Shown here: positions 15,001 to 29,100 of the stretch, in pieces | How positions within the stretch are numbered: the stretch's first letter is position 1 | Layout of the letters: the number at the start of each line of letters is the position of its first letter | From: Trogon surrucura | Lineage: Eukaryota; Chordata; Aves; Trogoniformes; Trogonidae | Reading direction: 5' to 3' | Length of the DNA: 64,000 nt | Assembly (NCBI GenBank): GCA_020746105.1 | Contig: CM036620.1 | Location: 28,412,118-28,476,117 of the forward strand | Position numbers and translations under genes: made by a program | Notes under the pieces: model-generated | Told to the model about the DNA's origin: nothing | Seen by the model: the letters and a program-made list of their open reading frames with translations, nothing else | The model's database searches: none

Positions 15001-16137
15001 CAAGAAAAGCTCCTGACAGCAGAAAACAGGCTTCAATAAATGGGCGTAGATCACTGGAGTGTGACGATTAATGATAACTGAACGTAAGGGCCATGGAAAG
15101 AGAGGATCTGCTCCTTTAAGGAGCCATAAACAAAAGCATTCAGCGACAAACCTGCCTGACACATGGCAAAGGAGGAAGTGATGAGAACAAACCTGGTCGG
15201 TGGCACTAATTGGTAAGGACACATGGAGTGTGAGAAAGTTTATTTTTTTTCCACTGGGAGGATAAGAAAAGAGAGGGAGACAAACACGGAGACATAAAAC
15301 CTGATTAATTAGCATTAACAAAGGCAATAATCAGAAACAAACTCGGTCAGTCACACCAGTTGATGGGATAGCAAGAAACTGCAGCAACCCAGGACTTCAC
15401 AACTGATAAGGATGAAAAGCTAAGGGTTTATTTATTTCAGACAGGCATAGTGTGAATTAAAAATATTTTTCTTATTGGATTAGTGCTTAGAAATCACGTT
15501 CTGGTTTATGCAGACTGAAGTTAATTACATCTTGCCTCAGTGGTTAGTGAACGTAATGCAGAAACAAACAAAATCATAGATCTACAGAGGTCAAACTTAG
15601 AAAGTGTTATGATTATTTCATTTAACCTTGTGTATTTTATAGTCCTAAGTTTACATGCTAAAAGCTATGTGAAGGCAAGATAAACATGTTTGCTCAAAAA
15701 CATATCATCTAAGGAAAATACAGCTGTGGTTTAAATGTTTCAAGCAACAAAGAGACTCCACCAAATTCATTATAATATTTTTCCCATGCCTAATTACCTT
15801 CACTGCTAAAAATGAGCACCTTATTTCTAATCCAAATGTATCAACATGGTGTTTTTACATATTCCCGTTTATTTTTTTCTGCTCGATAAAAACCACAACA
15901 GTTTCCTATTATCCTGGTTACATTAAAAAAAAAAAAGACTCAAACATTGATGTATCAAGGTATGTGGTGAATAATGTCAGGAAAAATAAAAAAGAAATAT
16001 TTTTTTTCCAAACAGAATATATACACAACTATCACTTGATACAATGAGTTTAGTAGTAACCCAGCAACTGAGTTATCAAAATCTATCCATCACCTCTGGT
16101 AGGCACTCAGGTTTTAAAGGAATAATCAAAACCAGCT
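1..16137. other. Intergenic region downstream of MMRN1, no gene supported
   Basis: Sixteen kilobases of AT-rich sequence with scattered homopolymers (for example a C run near 13302-13311). Open frames are all about 142 codons or shorter, lack splice context and look like chance. I recognise no CR1, SINE or LTR before about 16.29 kb. In mammals the next gene after MMRN1 in this direction is CCSER1, at a large distance, so a gene-free gap is expected. Confidence 0.7.
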
Positions 16138-16143
16138 TTTATT
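16138..16143 (-). terminator. Candidate MMRN1 poly(A) signal AATAAA
   Basis: The minus strand reads AATAAA here (plus TTTATT), about 575 nt past the stop codon, and is the first canonical hexamer I found downstream. A CR1 tail fragment lies between stop and signal, so it would be part of the 3' UTR. Another AATAAA occurs further on near 15868-15873. Which one is used cannot be told from sequence. Confidence 0.35.
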
Positions 16144-16289
16144 TATCTTGAGAACTGATTCTCAGCAACCTCATTTAAGTATGTTTATGCAACATAAATG
16201 TAGAATATAATCAGATTTGTGCTTCCCAGTCATGCTTATATAAGGAAGATTCTTATTTCTTTCCCATTTCCAACCCATGGACTCTCTTT

Positions 16290-16558
16290 TTAGATGTGTA
16301 TTGATAGGACAAGGGACAAAGGTTTCAAATAGAAAGAGAATAGATTTAGATTAGATGTTAGGAAGAAGTTCTTTACTGTGAGGGTGGTAAGACACTGGAA
16401 CATGTTGCCCAGAGAAGCTGTGGATTTCTCATCCCTGGAAGTGTTCAAGGCCAGGCTGGATGGGACTTTGAGCAACCTGGTCTAGCAGGAGGTGTCCCTG
16501 CCAACAACAGGGGGTTGGAACTAGGTCCCTTTCACCTCAAACCATTCTGTAATTCTGT
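16290..16558 (+). mobile_element. CR1 LINE 3'-end fragment
   Basis: The plus strand matches the CR1 3' region: a block around gatttagattagatgttagg, then the segments for accordingly spaced 'gttgcccagagaagctgtgg' and 'ctggaagtgttcaaggccag', ending in 'accattctgtaattctgtg'. It is 5' truncated, as most CR1 copies are, and has decayed. It lies antisense in the presumed MMRN1 3' UTR region. Confidence 0.9.
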
Positions 16559-16717
16559 GTGCATGGCTACAACAAAGCAAATTCCTGGAGAATCAGCTCT
16601 TCAAATGTCATCACATTGTTTACTTCGAGAAACTTAACTGCTGTTGAAGAAACACAGTATTTAAAAGCAAAGATAAATTCACATGTGGGTTGCTTCATTT
16701 GATGTTAACTGTTTAAC

Positions 16718-17139
16718 TCAGGTACGATACAACAAGTAACCACTGAACGTAGTTGCTGGTGGATACTTGGCTGGTATAGAGCCAGCTGCCAGTCTGAGCC
16801 AGACTTCTTGACCATAATTTAACTCTAATAAAGCATTTCCAGTAATTACTCTGTCGGTGTACTTGTTACCATTAACATTTTCAGCCTGAAAAGTGAGTTT
16901 GTCTATTCCATCAATGACCAGATAGCCAGAAGCACGTGGACTAAATGATTCAATGGTATATTCAAAAACATAGACACCCAAATAGGGAACATGGAACTTC
17001 CCGGTTGCTGGGGCAAATGAAGCTCCGTAGTTGACATCCAGATTGTTAAATCTAATGGGTCCTGAAGTCGTCATTCCATATGTATGGGAGGCAAAAAAAG
17101 CCACCATAGGTGCATATCTGTATGATCCTTTTGAAAAAT
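16718..17139 (-). CDS. MMRN1: MMRN1 coding exon 8: C-terminal gC1q domain and stop
   Basis: The acceptor is ttattcctttgcag (AG at 17141-17140). The exon begins by completing Asp, reads [23 protein letters not shown] in phase and ends SGYLLYRT then TGA. It is a complete globular C1q domain of about 135 residues, the trimerising and ligand-binding head of C1q/TNF-superfamily proteins. Landmarks are the initial APMVAFFA strand, FNNLDVNYG, the [15 protein letters not shown] core and the terminal FSGYLLYR. This is the most conserved part of the gene. It has no cysteine, so disulfide multimerisation must use the EMI and rod regions. Confidence 0.97.
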
Positions 17140-20100
17140 CTGCAAAGGAATAACAAACAATTTTAAGTAATGTTACATGGTAGAAAGTCAACTCAGACCT
17201 GCCAGACGATCAAAAGTAGCTTTCCTGAAGTCACATCATCCAGTAGATTGAGCAACTGAAACATAGTATTTCTGCATAAATTGTATAAAAAGTAATTTTC
17301 TTGACACTTAGTGCTAGGTATACCCACAAAAGAATAATTTTAGAAACAGTAAGAGAACTTTATGTTTGTCTCTACTATGTTATCATTAAGGGAGCTGCTA
17401 GTTTTCTTTCCTTTTTTTCATCCCTTCCCTCCAATAAAGTTTTTCCCACCCCTGGATTTCTTTCATTGTTCATCTGTGTGTGCTGAAGCCAAGAATTTTC
17501 TCCACAAATCTTAGACAAACATGGAAGGGGTTTAGCACTCCTGATGTTAAATGAGGGGATAAAAGTATACATTCTTCTCTTCAAGCTGAGCCTGCAGACT
17601 ATGATTCCCTGCCACTGTACAAATGATTTTCTTCACATGCTGTCATGAATGAGAATCAGCCAAATGGCTGCTGAAAGCTGCATGAAATTCATATTCCATG
17701 TGGCATGGATGTAAATTATTTATTTGTTTTCCGGGCTGAATAAGCACAGTTTCCACTTTTCTTTTTGAAATATCTTTCAAGGGTTGCATCCTTTACTGAT
17801 GGAAACCAGAAGCATGCCTAAAATGACTCCTTGAGGCCACAGTCCCCACATATATCATAGTAGCTATTAGTATTTATAGAGCATTTATGGCCGTGTTAAA
17901 GCTAGTATTCCCCAGTGATGTGATTTTACCTCCCCCTTCAAATTCCATGATATCATGTCCAAACATGTCTATTTCACATTCTCCCACTCTGCACAACTCA
18001 GCAGGGACCTTTCCAGCTATGATGGCTGGTCCAGCCCGATGTAATCTGGCCATATTGAAGAAAGAAATCCTGAGTCACCCACAGGGATTAATGTCTTCAG
18101 CATCAAAACACAGGACACTACTACTTGAGTGGGAACTCATTATAGTGAAATGTGAGACCTTTGACCAGTAAATGCTCTCTAATTAGGCCCTGGGGCAGAG
18201 ACCCATTCTGCTAGCGTATTGCACTACTCAATTTTTTACTTGCCGACACTCAGAGAATTGTCGTCCACCAGCTTTGTACCGCAGTTGACTCCTCCAAAGG
18301 GGTGGCGACAAGCACAAATAAAACTCTGTCTGTCGTTGATACAGGTTCCTCCATTCTGGCATGGGGAACTGGCACAAGCTGAATACTGCCCTGCAAGGGA
18401 GAGAGAGAGGAAAACCGATAACCTCAGTTGTGATGTCATTACAGTAACACTTCCCCAGTTTTCAGTATTTTGGAAAGCCTCTTTGTCAGTTCATAAAGCC
18501 AATGGAATTTGTGCTGAGATTCTATGTGAAGGCCAACTTCAGATCCTGTCCAGGCTTTTCAGATCCTTTGCTAGTCCAGCCTCCCTATTTGCCTGAATAC
18601 AGCATACCCTCACCTAGCCTCCAGAACTACCTATAAATGCTGAGCTCACTCAACAAACGTTATAAGAACCATCAAAAGACTGGGATATTTGAACAGTTGG
18701 GATTATACAGTCCAAGAGACTCCTGTCAAGAAACACCAACCTTTCCTTGCTGTTTCTTCCCTCCTGTCCTCCTTAATTTTCCTGCAACATAGATAAAAAG
18801 ACAGTAAAGCCTACCTACAGCCAAGCATTGCAAACTTCTCCTTCTGCTGTTCCCTACACAAGGCTTTCCATAATAATCATACAATCACAGAATGGCCTAG
18901 GCTTGAATGGACCTCAGAGATCATCTAATCCAACCTCCCTGTCATGGGCAGGGCCGCCTCTCAACTAGATCAGGCAACACATGGGGACCCAACAGGGATC
19001 AAACCCGTGACCTTGGTGTTATCAGCACCACACTCTAACCGAGTGAGCTAATCAGCCCCCTAATAATCTAAGACAGGGTCCTCAGGACAGATTCAGTCTG
19101 GAAAATACTAATTTGCATAGGGAGATGTAGGGGAAGAGGGGAGCAGAGAGTTCCCTCCTCCTTGCCACAGAGACCTGCAGCCCACCCAGCACCAGCTGCT
19201 CACTTTGCTCTTCCAGCTGGTCACTGTGGTCGTGGGTATTTTGTGCTGAGCCCTACAGAGTCTACTACAGAGTCCTGCTCAGTCTCCTTCTTCCCTTCTT
19301 GTATGGTAGCCTTTGCACACTACAGCAAGCCAAGACACTAGTGAAAATCATGCAGTCTGCAATCATGTGATTAAATAAATATGTTTGATCAGCTAATTAA
19401 TCTTTACTAAAACCAGGAATGTGCCAAGGGGCTTAGAGCTGACCATACTGCAGGAACCCTTCAGAAACAAAGAGCAAATCTTGGAGGAGACAATACTGAC
19501 ATTACCAATTTTATTTCCTTCTTTTGATGAGACAAAAGAAATAATTATTATCCTGCTGGTTCAGGCAAATCCGTGCTTTGGTTCGGCTTCACTAGTGCAG
19601 ACACAGCAGGCTGCTCTTTTTGGACAGAGCTAGCTTATCCTTGGACGTACCAAAACACAGGTTTTGTACTGCTGGTGGACACATTGGACTGTCCTGTCTA
19701 TGACACTACTCACCCAGGTGTGTCACAAACCTTTGCAGGAGAGTAGCTACTGGTGACGAAAGATCTTAAATGCTATCCAAACCACTTCCAGTACTTGCTT
19801 TTGCACATAACTCCATTCCAGGGTATCTACCACGATTGCTGTAAAAGTTTTGTGTTATAAGCAACACCAATTATACCAAGCAGGTGGTTTCTGCAGAGCA
19901 TGCTCACTGAGGATGTCCTCGTCCTCCTCCTGACTGTGTACAAGCTGGCCAGCCCGTGCCCAGGCAATATGGAGAAGTCAAGCAGTCCAGTGCTGCTGAG
20001 CTCCGAGACAGTAACTACTGAATGCAATTGTACAGTGTGCTGTCATAGCAATTTTAGGAGCAAAAACACTCAGGCCACATTAAAAATTAAGTATTTCTAT

Positions 20101-23100
20101 GAAAATATCCAAGCATAAAGCATTCTCAAGAAATAATTTTTTTTTCTCTTGTTTTGACCGAATAAAAGTGATATGTTTTAGAAAATGAATCTTTTCTTTG
20201 CCAGGAACTACCAGCAGAGCTCTGGAAAGAGAACTCCACATCCTGTGATGGTATACCTACATTAGTAGGTGGAAACTGAAAAGGACTTTTATAAAAAGCT
20301 CCACTTATCACCAGAGAAATGTTGAACTGGATCTTTACATAGATACTTCAGTAGTGCCCATAGTTACCTTCAGATTCCCATCCAGTCATTTCACAGACCA
20401 CTAATTATTTCAGTGAGAAATTTTAGCTCAAGTGAGCAGAATGCTCAAGTACATTGTTCCGTGTCACTTGAATGTGCAGTGATGGAGTATATTAACTTAA
20501 AAACAACGCTAATTCTTTTCAAGGACAATAATGTCCATCCCATAATGCCTGAAATAGAATAATTTAGAACTGTCATGGCTGGGGTCACAGCACAGGCAAC
20601 TGGACATGAGGAAATAGTGGTTTTATTCTCAGATAATAGTTTTGCCACACACTTAATTGAAGTTATTTTTCACTCACAGTCACCAAGCGTCCACAACATT
20701 TCACTCATATTTACCAAACATCCACACATTTACCAAGGGTGAAAGGAAAGCAGGAAAGGAAGGAAAACAGCTGATTGTGCTGACTGTAACAGATTCCCAA
20801 AATACAAAAGCTTTGTTTAAGAACGCAGCAGTCCCTCTGCTAATTGGCCTCTGCTTATCATAAACAAGAGGTAAATCCAAGAAACAGGAAAAAAATCACA
20901 AAAAATGAGATTGAGACTACTGTTTTAACAGTCTACTGAGGGATGATTTTGCCTGAACTTAACCTTGGACTTAAATCTAATTCAGACATAGCTTGCTTAA
21001 CAGCAGCTGGGGAGCCTTGTTCCATTTGATACAACTAGGAGAAGTCATGAAAAAGTTTGAGTCAAGTTAGGATTTTCAGAGTAAGACACAAATGTCCTAG
21101 ATCTCCACTGAGCACGTAACTGCCATGTGATCTTATAATAGTATGTTTTTGCTGTCATTTCTGGCTGAGACTGTCCCTCTACCCAGTATTTTCTTTTTCC
21201 TTGCTGAAGGACATTCTGAGACACTTTGTCCACGTTCTCTGCTTGGAGTAAAGATGCCAAGAGGTTCAGACAAGAAAAGGATTTCCTACTATAGTACATA
21301 TCCTGTTTTTAATCTTCCACAACTTAGCAGTGTAGCTGAATAACAGAGAGAGACTATAAATTAAAGGTTTAAACTGCAGCTATTAACAGAGAATAAACTG
21401 AACGCAGTCGATATTTACGCTCAGTATGGTACGAGTGATAAGAGCCAGTGAATGCTGAGTTTTGCTACTCCTTGGGAGGGCAAGCAGCCAGAAGCTCTTT
21501 TGGGAAGTAGACAGCCAGCGTTATACAAACAAATCTTCAAATAGTGAAGCTCTGTCAGTATCTGCTGGAGTGTTGTTTAGAAGACAGACAAATATTTAGT
21601 AATTTAAGGGTCTCCTTAAGTAAAGAAGTGATTACAGTGGTTCAATTTGGAAATGTCTGAACAGGAAGTAGCAACATTTTCTTAATATTAAGTTGTCAGT
21701 AACTGCCTCTCAGGAAGACCTGGGAGATTGGAAGAGCCTGGGAATGTACTAAACCACCCAGTTCACACAGGGTCAGACTGGTTGTCAGTGTACAGTTATT
21801 AATCACCTCTGGCTTAGCACTCTCAGCCTGACAGTGATAAAAGTGACCAGTACCCCCAAGCAGCTTACATATGAGGTGTGCCAGGGAAAGAAGCAACCCC
21901 ACCAGAGCCAGCACCCAGCAACTGAGGGTGACAGCAAGGCTGGTGCCTCACCTGGAGAGACGACAAGGAGAGCATGACAGGTTCATCATGTTAATCAGGG
22001 TTAGTCACAGCCCAGCATAGCTGAAAAAGCCCAGGATTTTGGCTTGAGCCAAAACAGGGATCCCAGGCCCATGGGCAGGGTGTGCAGTCTGGGAGCTAGG
22101 TCAGGATGTTGAAGGCAGTTAAGGCTACCAGTGCGCTCAGGGTCCTGGCAGGGAATTCAGGTGGAAGTGCCGTGTAGGGTGTTTGTAGCATAAAAAAAGG
22201 ACAAAGATTCACCCGCAGTGCTTTCGGGCAAAAAGAAAGAAGGAGAGGTGCCTCAGCTGTGGTCTCCACTTGTGGGTGGAGGTAGATTGGCAAGACTGAT
22301 CTGACCTACTTGGACTTTGCAACTCTGTTTCTCTGTTAAGCAGAGATATCTAATACTTCCGGTGTGATGATGTTTGCTGTGTATTTTTTCTTTAAAGGTT
22401 GTCATATGCCCCGTGTTAGACACTTGATGCTCTCTTGAGACCATTCCTTTTTTATTCATGTTGGGTTGTCATTAACTGTAGTTACCATCAGGCAAAGTGT
22501 TAATTTTTTCATCCTTCACACACATATTGCAGCCTCTAGCTGACATAAATCTTTCCTTTTGTTCATTCCACAATATGGAAAATGTCCAAACCTGTATGTC
22601 CCTACATACGAAACTCAAGCTCACATTGTTTCCCCTTGATTTCAAGTAACTGCTGAGGAAAGTATTTCTTTGGGGCCAAATCTTAAACACATTAAAGCCA
22701 ATGAAAATCCCAATCTGTTAGAGTAGGATCAAATATTTAACATATTGAAATTAATGAGAATTGTCATTCACCTCTTTATATAAACTTATTCCAGTATTTT
22801 TAATCGAAGAAGATGATTTAAGATCAAATACATTTTCTAATTGAGCAACTATGCCTTAGAGTTTCTTCTAGAATCTTCAGTTGAGTCAGCACATATCTCT
22901 GCATAGTCTCCTGGAACTTGAGAGAAAAAGCTTTCCTGGAGAAGTAAAATCCACCCAGCCAGAAGATGGATACTTGTTATTCGGTATAATGGTCTTACTT
23001 CTTTAACTTACAGAAATGTAACGTAAGACTTTGCTAGGCATGAAATATCATTGAGCGCAAAAGCTCATTACTGATGGAAAAGTCTGCATAAACATTGCTA

Positions 23101-26100
23101 TGTAGAAGCCTCGTTTAAAAATAGGGTTTTTCAACACATGCAAAGATCTGCGCTTTCCATAAGAGTGAGCATACCCCCAATGTTATCAAGTAAGCTTTTT
23201 GTTAAAATTCAGCATGAGATAAATCATAAATAGGAAAGACATGAATTCATTAATGTAGAGCAAAAATGGAAAAGGTGGAAGCTTCCTGTGTTCCAGGCAG
23301 GTATCACTAGCAACATTTTCTAACAAAGTAGAAGACTTGGAAAAGATCAAAGTCACCATATCTCATCTTCTGTTAATTTTATTTCGGAAGAAGGCCTTTG
23401 AATTTTTATCCTGTGCAGTGGCAGGAAAACAGAAATGACTGCGAAAGAATTGCCATATTTGATATAAAAATATTCACATTACTTTGTAGTAAGAATTTGG
23501 CAAATCTTGGTGCATTTTTAAATGTGACTGTTTGCTGGAATAGCTCTGTATCCTCTCTGACTGAAAAGATAACCAAAGACTGAAATCCTTCTGTGGAGAT
23601 GGCTTTCAGCAGAAGCCAAGCTACTCATGGGACTGGAGCTTCAAAAATGATCTTTTCAGTAATTATTGAAAAGTCCTTTAGCTAGGACAGGAGGAGATGG
23701 ATGAGGGAGAGGGAAAAGGAGATTGTCCATGGTCTTAGCATGTGAACAAGATTGGTAGTTATTACTGTCCCTATATTTGCTTACAACAGGGATCAAACAT
23801 ATTTTCAGAAATGTTCATAAGATTAAGGATGCTTTACAGAAAAGGTTTAGGTCTAAGTCTTCAAAAGTATCTGGACATCTTTCTCTCATTTAGGAATCTG
23901 TCTCAATGTGAATTAGAGTCCCCTGAGGTCCTCTAGTCACTTAACTACACTTTCTGGATTTTCCCAGAAATTATGTTTCCATAAAACATTAGCTTGTGCT
24001 ACTGATTTTCACTCAATTCTGATTCCTAAAGTCATAACTCAAGAGTTTCTACACCTGTGAATTTTCTGATGTGATTTCATTTCACATGATGATGTTTGAA
24101 TTTAAGTTCAGAAGTAAATCACACTCAAAACGTCCTTTTTAAGAATGGCAGCTCCTATTCAGCTGAACTGTTCTCCAGATGGACTCAAGTTAAGCCTACT
24201 TTATTGGCTGGGCTCCTGATTCTGTAAGAGCACACTGTGGTAACTGCACTAAAAATCTCAATGAAGTACTGAAGGATCTGGCAAAAGCCTCATTAGAGTC
24301 ATCTGGTGTACTCACTCACTTCAGGTTTTTGATACTTTTCATCTCCACTGACACTGCAAAGTACTGATGCAGCTCCAGATTTCTCTCCCAGCTTGCACGT
24401 TTTTAACTAAAATTGCGAATTGAGATGCAGGAACAAAATTCTCATAGTTTAGATTTTGTTTAAATTGCCGATCTTGTTTGAAAGATCAGGTTCTCACCTG
24501 AGTGTGTGTGCAAGCACGTCTATCTTAAACTGATCCAATGTGAATTTATTAAGGAAAATTAAATTGAGCTTCTAGATGCCTTAGTGCAGTCTCCTCATAA
24601 GAAAAATAAATTCTGTTGTAAGCAAGAGACTAATATCAAGTTCTTCTGAAATGCTCTTAAGAAACACTCCTAATGGCAGTCATTGGATTTTTTTGTTTCC
24701 CCTCAGTCAAGTTCTGTCACCTCAGTTCATAAATTCTTATGGATTTATGGTTACATAAATCTTTATTGCAAATATCCTGATTTTTAATAGAATAAAATGC
24801 ATTACCTGGCTCTATAGCATTGTCTGTGTTTCTCTGACTTCGACTTGCCAAACTCACGGTGACATTTGCTACTCCTTTTTTTGCTGGGGCTGGTTTCTTT
24901 ATAACTGGTTTCACCTGCTTCTGAAGTTTGGTGATGTTGTTCATTGCATTTGCCACCGACAAGTCAACACGATGGGTTAAATTTGTCAAGATAGTCCCTG
25001 CTTTTATTTCAAGCACGGATTCAATGAGCTCTTTGAGGCCTCTCTGCAACAGGGGGATATCTGGCTGCGCAAGTTTAATTAGCACAGGTATACTCGCATT
25101 CACTTTTTGGATGCTGCTGTTGGTATCCTGACACAGCCCCCAGGCCTCATGAGCAGTCTTGTTCAGAATTGGAAAGGTGTTCGCGAAGCGGATTGACTTG
25201 GCTTCCAGGGCCTTGATCCTGGAACTCAGCGTCTGGAGCTGAAGTGAGAACACTTGTTCTTTCTCTGTCGAGTCAGCTTTGTTTTTCTTCAGTGAGACAC
25301 AGTTGTTTGCCAAAAACTTAGAAATTTTTGACTCCAAGTTCAGAAGGCGAACCTCATGGTCCTTTGATTCCTCCACAGAGTCAAATAGTTTTTCTTCCAG
25401 GTGGGTGATAGCTTGTTGTTGATTGTCCACTTTTGACGATGTATCATTTAAAATATAGAAAAACCTTCTGAAATTATAGAGGATAGTTTTGTCAGACTCC
25501 TCATATGGAAGATCAGAAGAGGATGGAGCTATTTGTGAAGTGAATTCATACTTCTTCCCAACGAGCAGCATCTGGAGGGATTCATTCAACTGTTGGAAGT
25601 GAGGAATGAAAGCCAGGAGGCTGTCCAGTTTCTCAGCTCTGCCACAGCAGACTCCCGTCTCATTTTTTAGAGCATCTAGAGTATCTTTCAGTACATAGTT
25701 ATCCTGAATAGAGTCAACAGCACTATTTATTACTATCATGGTTTTGTTTAATCCGTCTTCTATTTCCACGGAGCATTCATTAACACGACTCTCAAACAGT
25801 TCTTGATAAGCCTGAGATTCATTTTTAAGTTCTTCCTGAGTTTTGGAAAGCTCCCTAATCGCAGAACTCATTCTGCTAATGACAGTAGTAAGATTTTCAA
25901 GCTTCTCTTTGATTTCTTCAGCTTGAATTTGTTGTTCATATTCTGAGGTTAGGCTAAAAGGTACTCCTTGTTCAATCAAGGGTTGCAGGATCTCCATATC
26001 ATAGCACAAATCATTAATTTGCTCATTCATTTTGCCCATCTTACTATCCAACGGAAGAAAGAGGTCAGAGAGACTTTTGTTTAGGACAAGCATATTCTCT

Positions 26101-29100
26101 TGGGTTGCTGTCAACTGCGTTTGGAAATCCCTTCTGCTCTCTGACAACATGTCGTCACAGACCCCAAGAACAGAGTCTCTCTGAATTTCCAGTGCAACAC
26201 TGAGATTGCTGATCTTGCTGTCTTGTACTCGTAAGTCATCATAGATCTGTAGCACCATCATGCCTTGTTTCTTTACTTTCTCATGCAATGTGAACATGTA
26301 CTCTGTCACATTGTATTCCATGACTTTATCTGCTGAAGGGATATTTGGGGTTGAAGACTGTTCAGCTGATAGCAGTTGTTCATGAGCATCTTTCATTTCA
26401 GTAAGAGTCCTATTCAAAGATTCATAATAAATTATACTTCTCAATTGTTGGTGCTCCAAATTATCTTCCAAGGATTTCTGCTTTTCCTGTAAAGCTTTCA
26501 TAGGCTTGTCACAACTGAGGGTCATTTCCTCCTTCATCTGCACTATATGACTCTTTAGCTCTAGAATGTCAAGTTTTGTTGGCCCACTGTCTGTCTCCTG
26601 AGCAAATTTTTGTTGGGTTTCATTCAGATGCTTAACGAACTCCTTTGTATTTTCAAGATCATCTGACAAACTAGACACAGTCTTGAAAATTTGGGCCAGG
26701 TTCTCTTGCATTTCAGCTTGAAATATTTTAAAGTGTTCTCTCACAATACCTTTGACTAATTCATTAATACTTCCAGATTTGAGCACTATTGGAAAAAGGA
26801 GAAATAAGGAAACAATCAAATTCTGTTAGCAACACAATTTTTTTTCCACAATGTGAGCAAAAGTAGTGCCATACAGAAGTGAAACCTGCACATCCCTGCC
26901 CCAATTTACCCACCCATGGAGAAAAATTTAAAGCTGAGCAATGCAGAGGACGGCTAACAGTGTTTAAAGACTCATCCCTGTTTCTACTGAAATCAATGGG
27001 AGTTTTACTATTATTTTGAAAGGGCAAACTCAGACACTGCACATGGTGTCAACTTTGATCTCCAAGTTGGGTTGTTTCTGGGCACTGAAACTAAGAAATC
27101 TGTGTGCTTCTGTGGTTTGCTCATAAAAAAATGCTGTGTCCTTTCTCCACAGAGAAAGTAGGGAAAAAACACCTGCTTTATCAACATTATAGTCAAGAAG
27201 TGAAAACAGAGATTATTACCTGCTTATTGTATTGTATGTGCTAAGTGATCATACTATAGTGAGAATTACGCAAAATAATAATAATAAAAATCTTATTGAA
27301 TATATAAAGTTAGCATGACAACTGTTGCAAAAGGTAGAAACTTTCAGTTATTCTTGCATGCTACAACTCTTCAAAACGCTCTTAAGAATATACATGATGA
27401 AAAATACTAGACAGAGGTGAATGTGTGGGAATTCTGCTCCTGTCTAACAACAAAATATGTCTCCTGTATAGCCTTAAACGGATTCAGTCAAAAAATAGTG
27501 TTCATCAAGAGTGCTGCATAACATAACAGAGTTAATTAGAGTGGTGGTTCTGCTCTGGCATTGAGATTAGAAGGATTTGTTAAACTCTTTCTTTATGTCC
27601 AGCTAAAACACTGAAGCATTTGCATGTTTTTTTCTAAACCCTATGAACTCTTGCAACCAGCTTGTGAAATAACGCTTAAACTATTCAACATCTTTATTCA
27701 GTAGGCTAGAGAAAAACATAGTAATTTTTCTATTCAGGAGATCCATTTGAATTGTGTGTTTTCCACTGGAAACAGAGATAAAGTAGTTGATAACATTTGC
27801 TTTTTATGAACTATAAATGAGTCTGAGTCTTCATTATGTCTGGTAAAATGGATAGTAAACACCTCTGACACTTAGGGGAGAAATCTATCATCTGGGTTTT
27901 TTTTCAAGGCAGGGTATAGTAAGCAGGTGTAATAAGTTTGCTAGTTGAGAAAAGAGCCACTTCAGAAATCTAGCATGAAGTTTCCTAAGCAATAAGCTCA
28001 GTTACTCTCAAACGGAGTCACAGTTGTCACAGCAATTTTTACACAAAACATATAAAGAACCAAAGTGATAATACTGAGATTGCCTTTTTTATTTTATTTT
28101 TTTTTCTAACTGAACAGCAAGCAAATGAGTAGATAGATGTATATGTAAAAATGTGTATATGAATGTGCCCACTTACAGAGCTTTGTCAGTGAACTTCAGT
28201 AAAGGAAAAATAGTAAGATAAGATACTGCAGAATACAGATTTCCTGTCAAGAACTAAGACATGAATGCAGAGTAAAGTAAGAAACATTGAGAAACATTGT
28301 AACTGATGATTTGGTCAGGTTACTTTATCATGCTGAATAGTGTTCTGTGCTTTAAGAGACACAATGAGTTGTGAAGAAAAGGTTAACAGTTGTAGAAAGA
28401 AACAAGATTACTCTACACCTTCTGTGAAGAATTAATTACATTCTTCAGCTCAGCAAAAAAATCTCTGTAACAGACCATGGTGCTGCGAGAGGTCTTGCAC
28501 AGGATCTCTATGTTCTGTGGCAGTCAAGAAACTGCCAGCCTCACCCTCTCACATTCCTACTTCACTTAATTGGGTCATGGGCATTGTATGGAGCTCAGCT
28601 CTGGTTTCCAAGTGTTCTTGTTATCAAAGAGGTGGGACCCAATAGACAGCTTTGGGTTTCTCTCCCTACCTGCTGGCTTGGACAACTAGGTGTCTGCTAG
28701 GTAAGCTATTCCAAAGTTAAGCAGGAGCTGTGGGAGTTTGCTTTTCCACAGAAAGACCCAACACAAGTTTGTGTTGTAGGTGACAATTGGGTATATTCTT
28801 AAGCTTGAGCTGAGAATACAATCAAACACATTTATGAACGCAACTCAATTTCTCCCTTGCTCATTTTGAAATAAAAAGGTCCAAACTACCTGTGAACACT
28901 AAAGATCTTTTGCACTTTTTATGAGATTATAAATTTTAATTTCAACTCCCTGGCTGAAATCCAAAGCATGTAATTACTTTGTGTCAACATATACTCCCTT
29001 TGCAGTTTCAATTATTTGAAGAATAATGTGCAAAATAAATGTATGTACACAGGAGACAGAGGTAAGGTTATATATCCAGCTGTAAGTGATATTCTGACTT

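Noticed and set aside
18969-19060. tRNA-Ile gene
   Set aside because: The tRNA-like sequence is the head of a SINE. It has a body and CR1 tail fused to it and mismatches in the stems.
24928-25131. Short plus-strand frame inside the big MMRN1 exon
   Set aside because: It is antisense to a well-supported coding exon and has no similarity I recognise.
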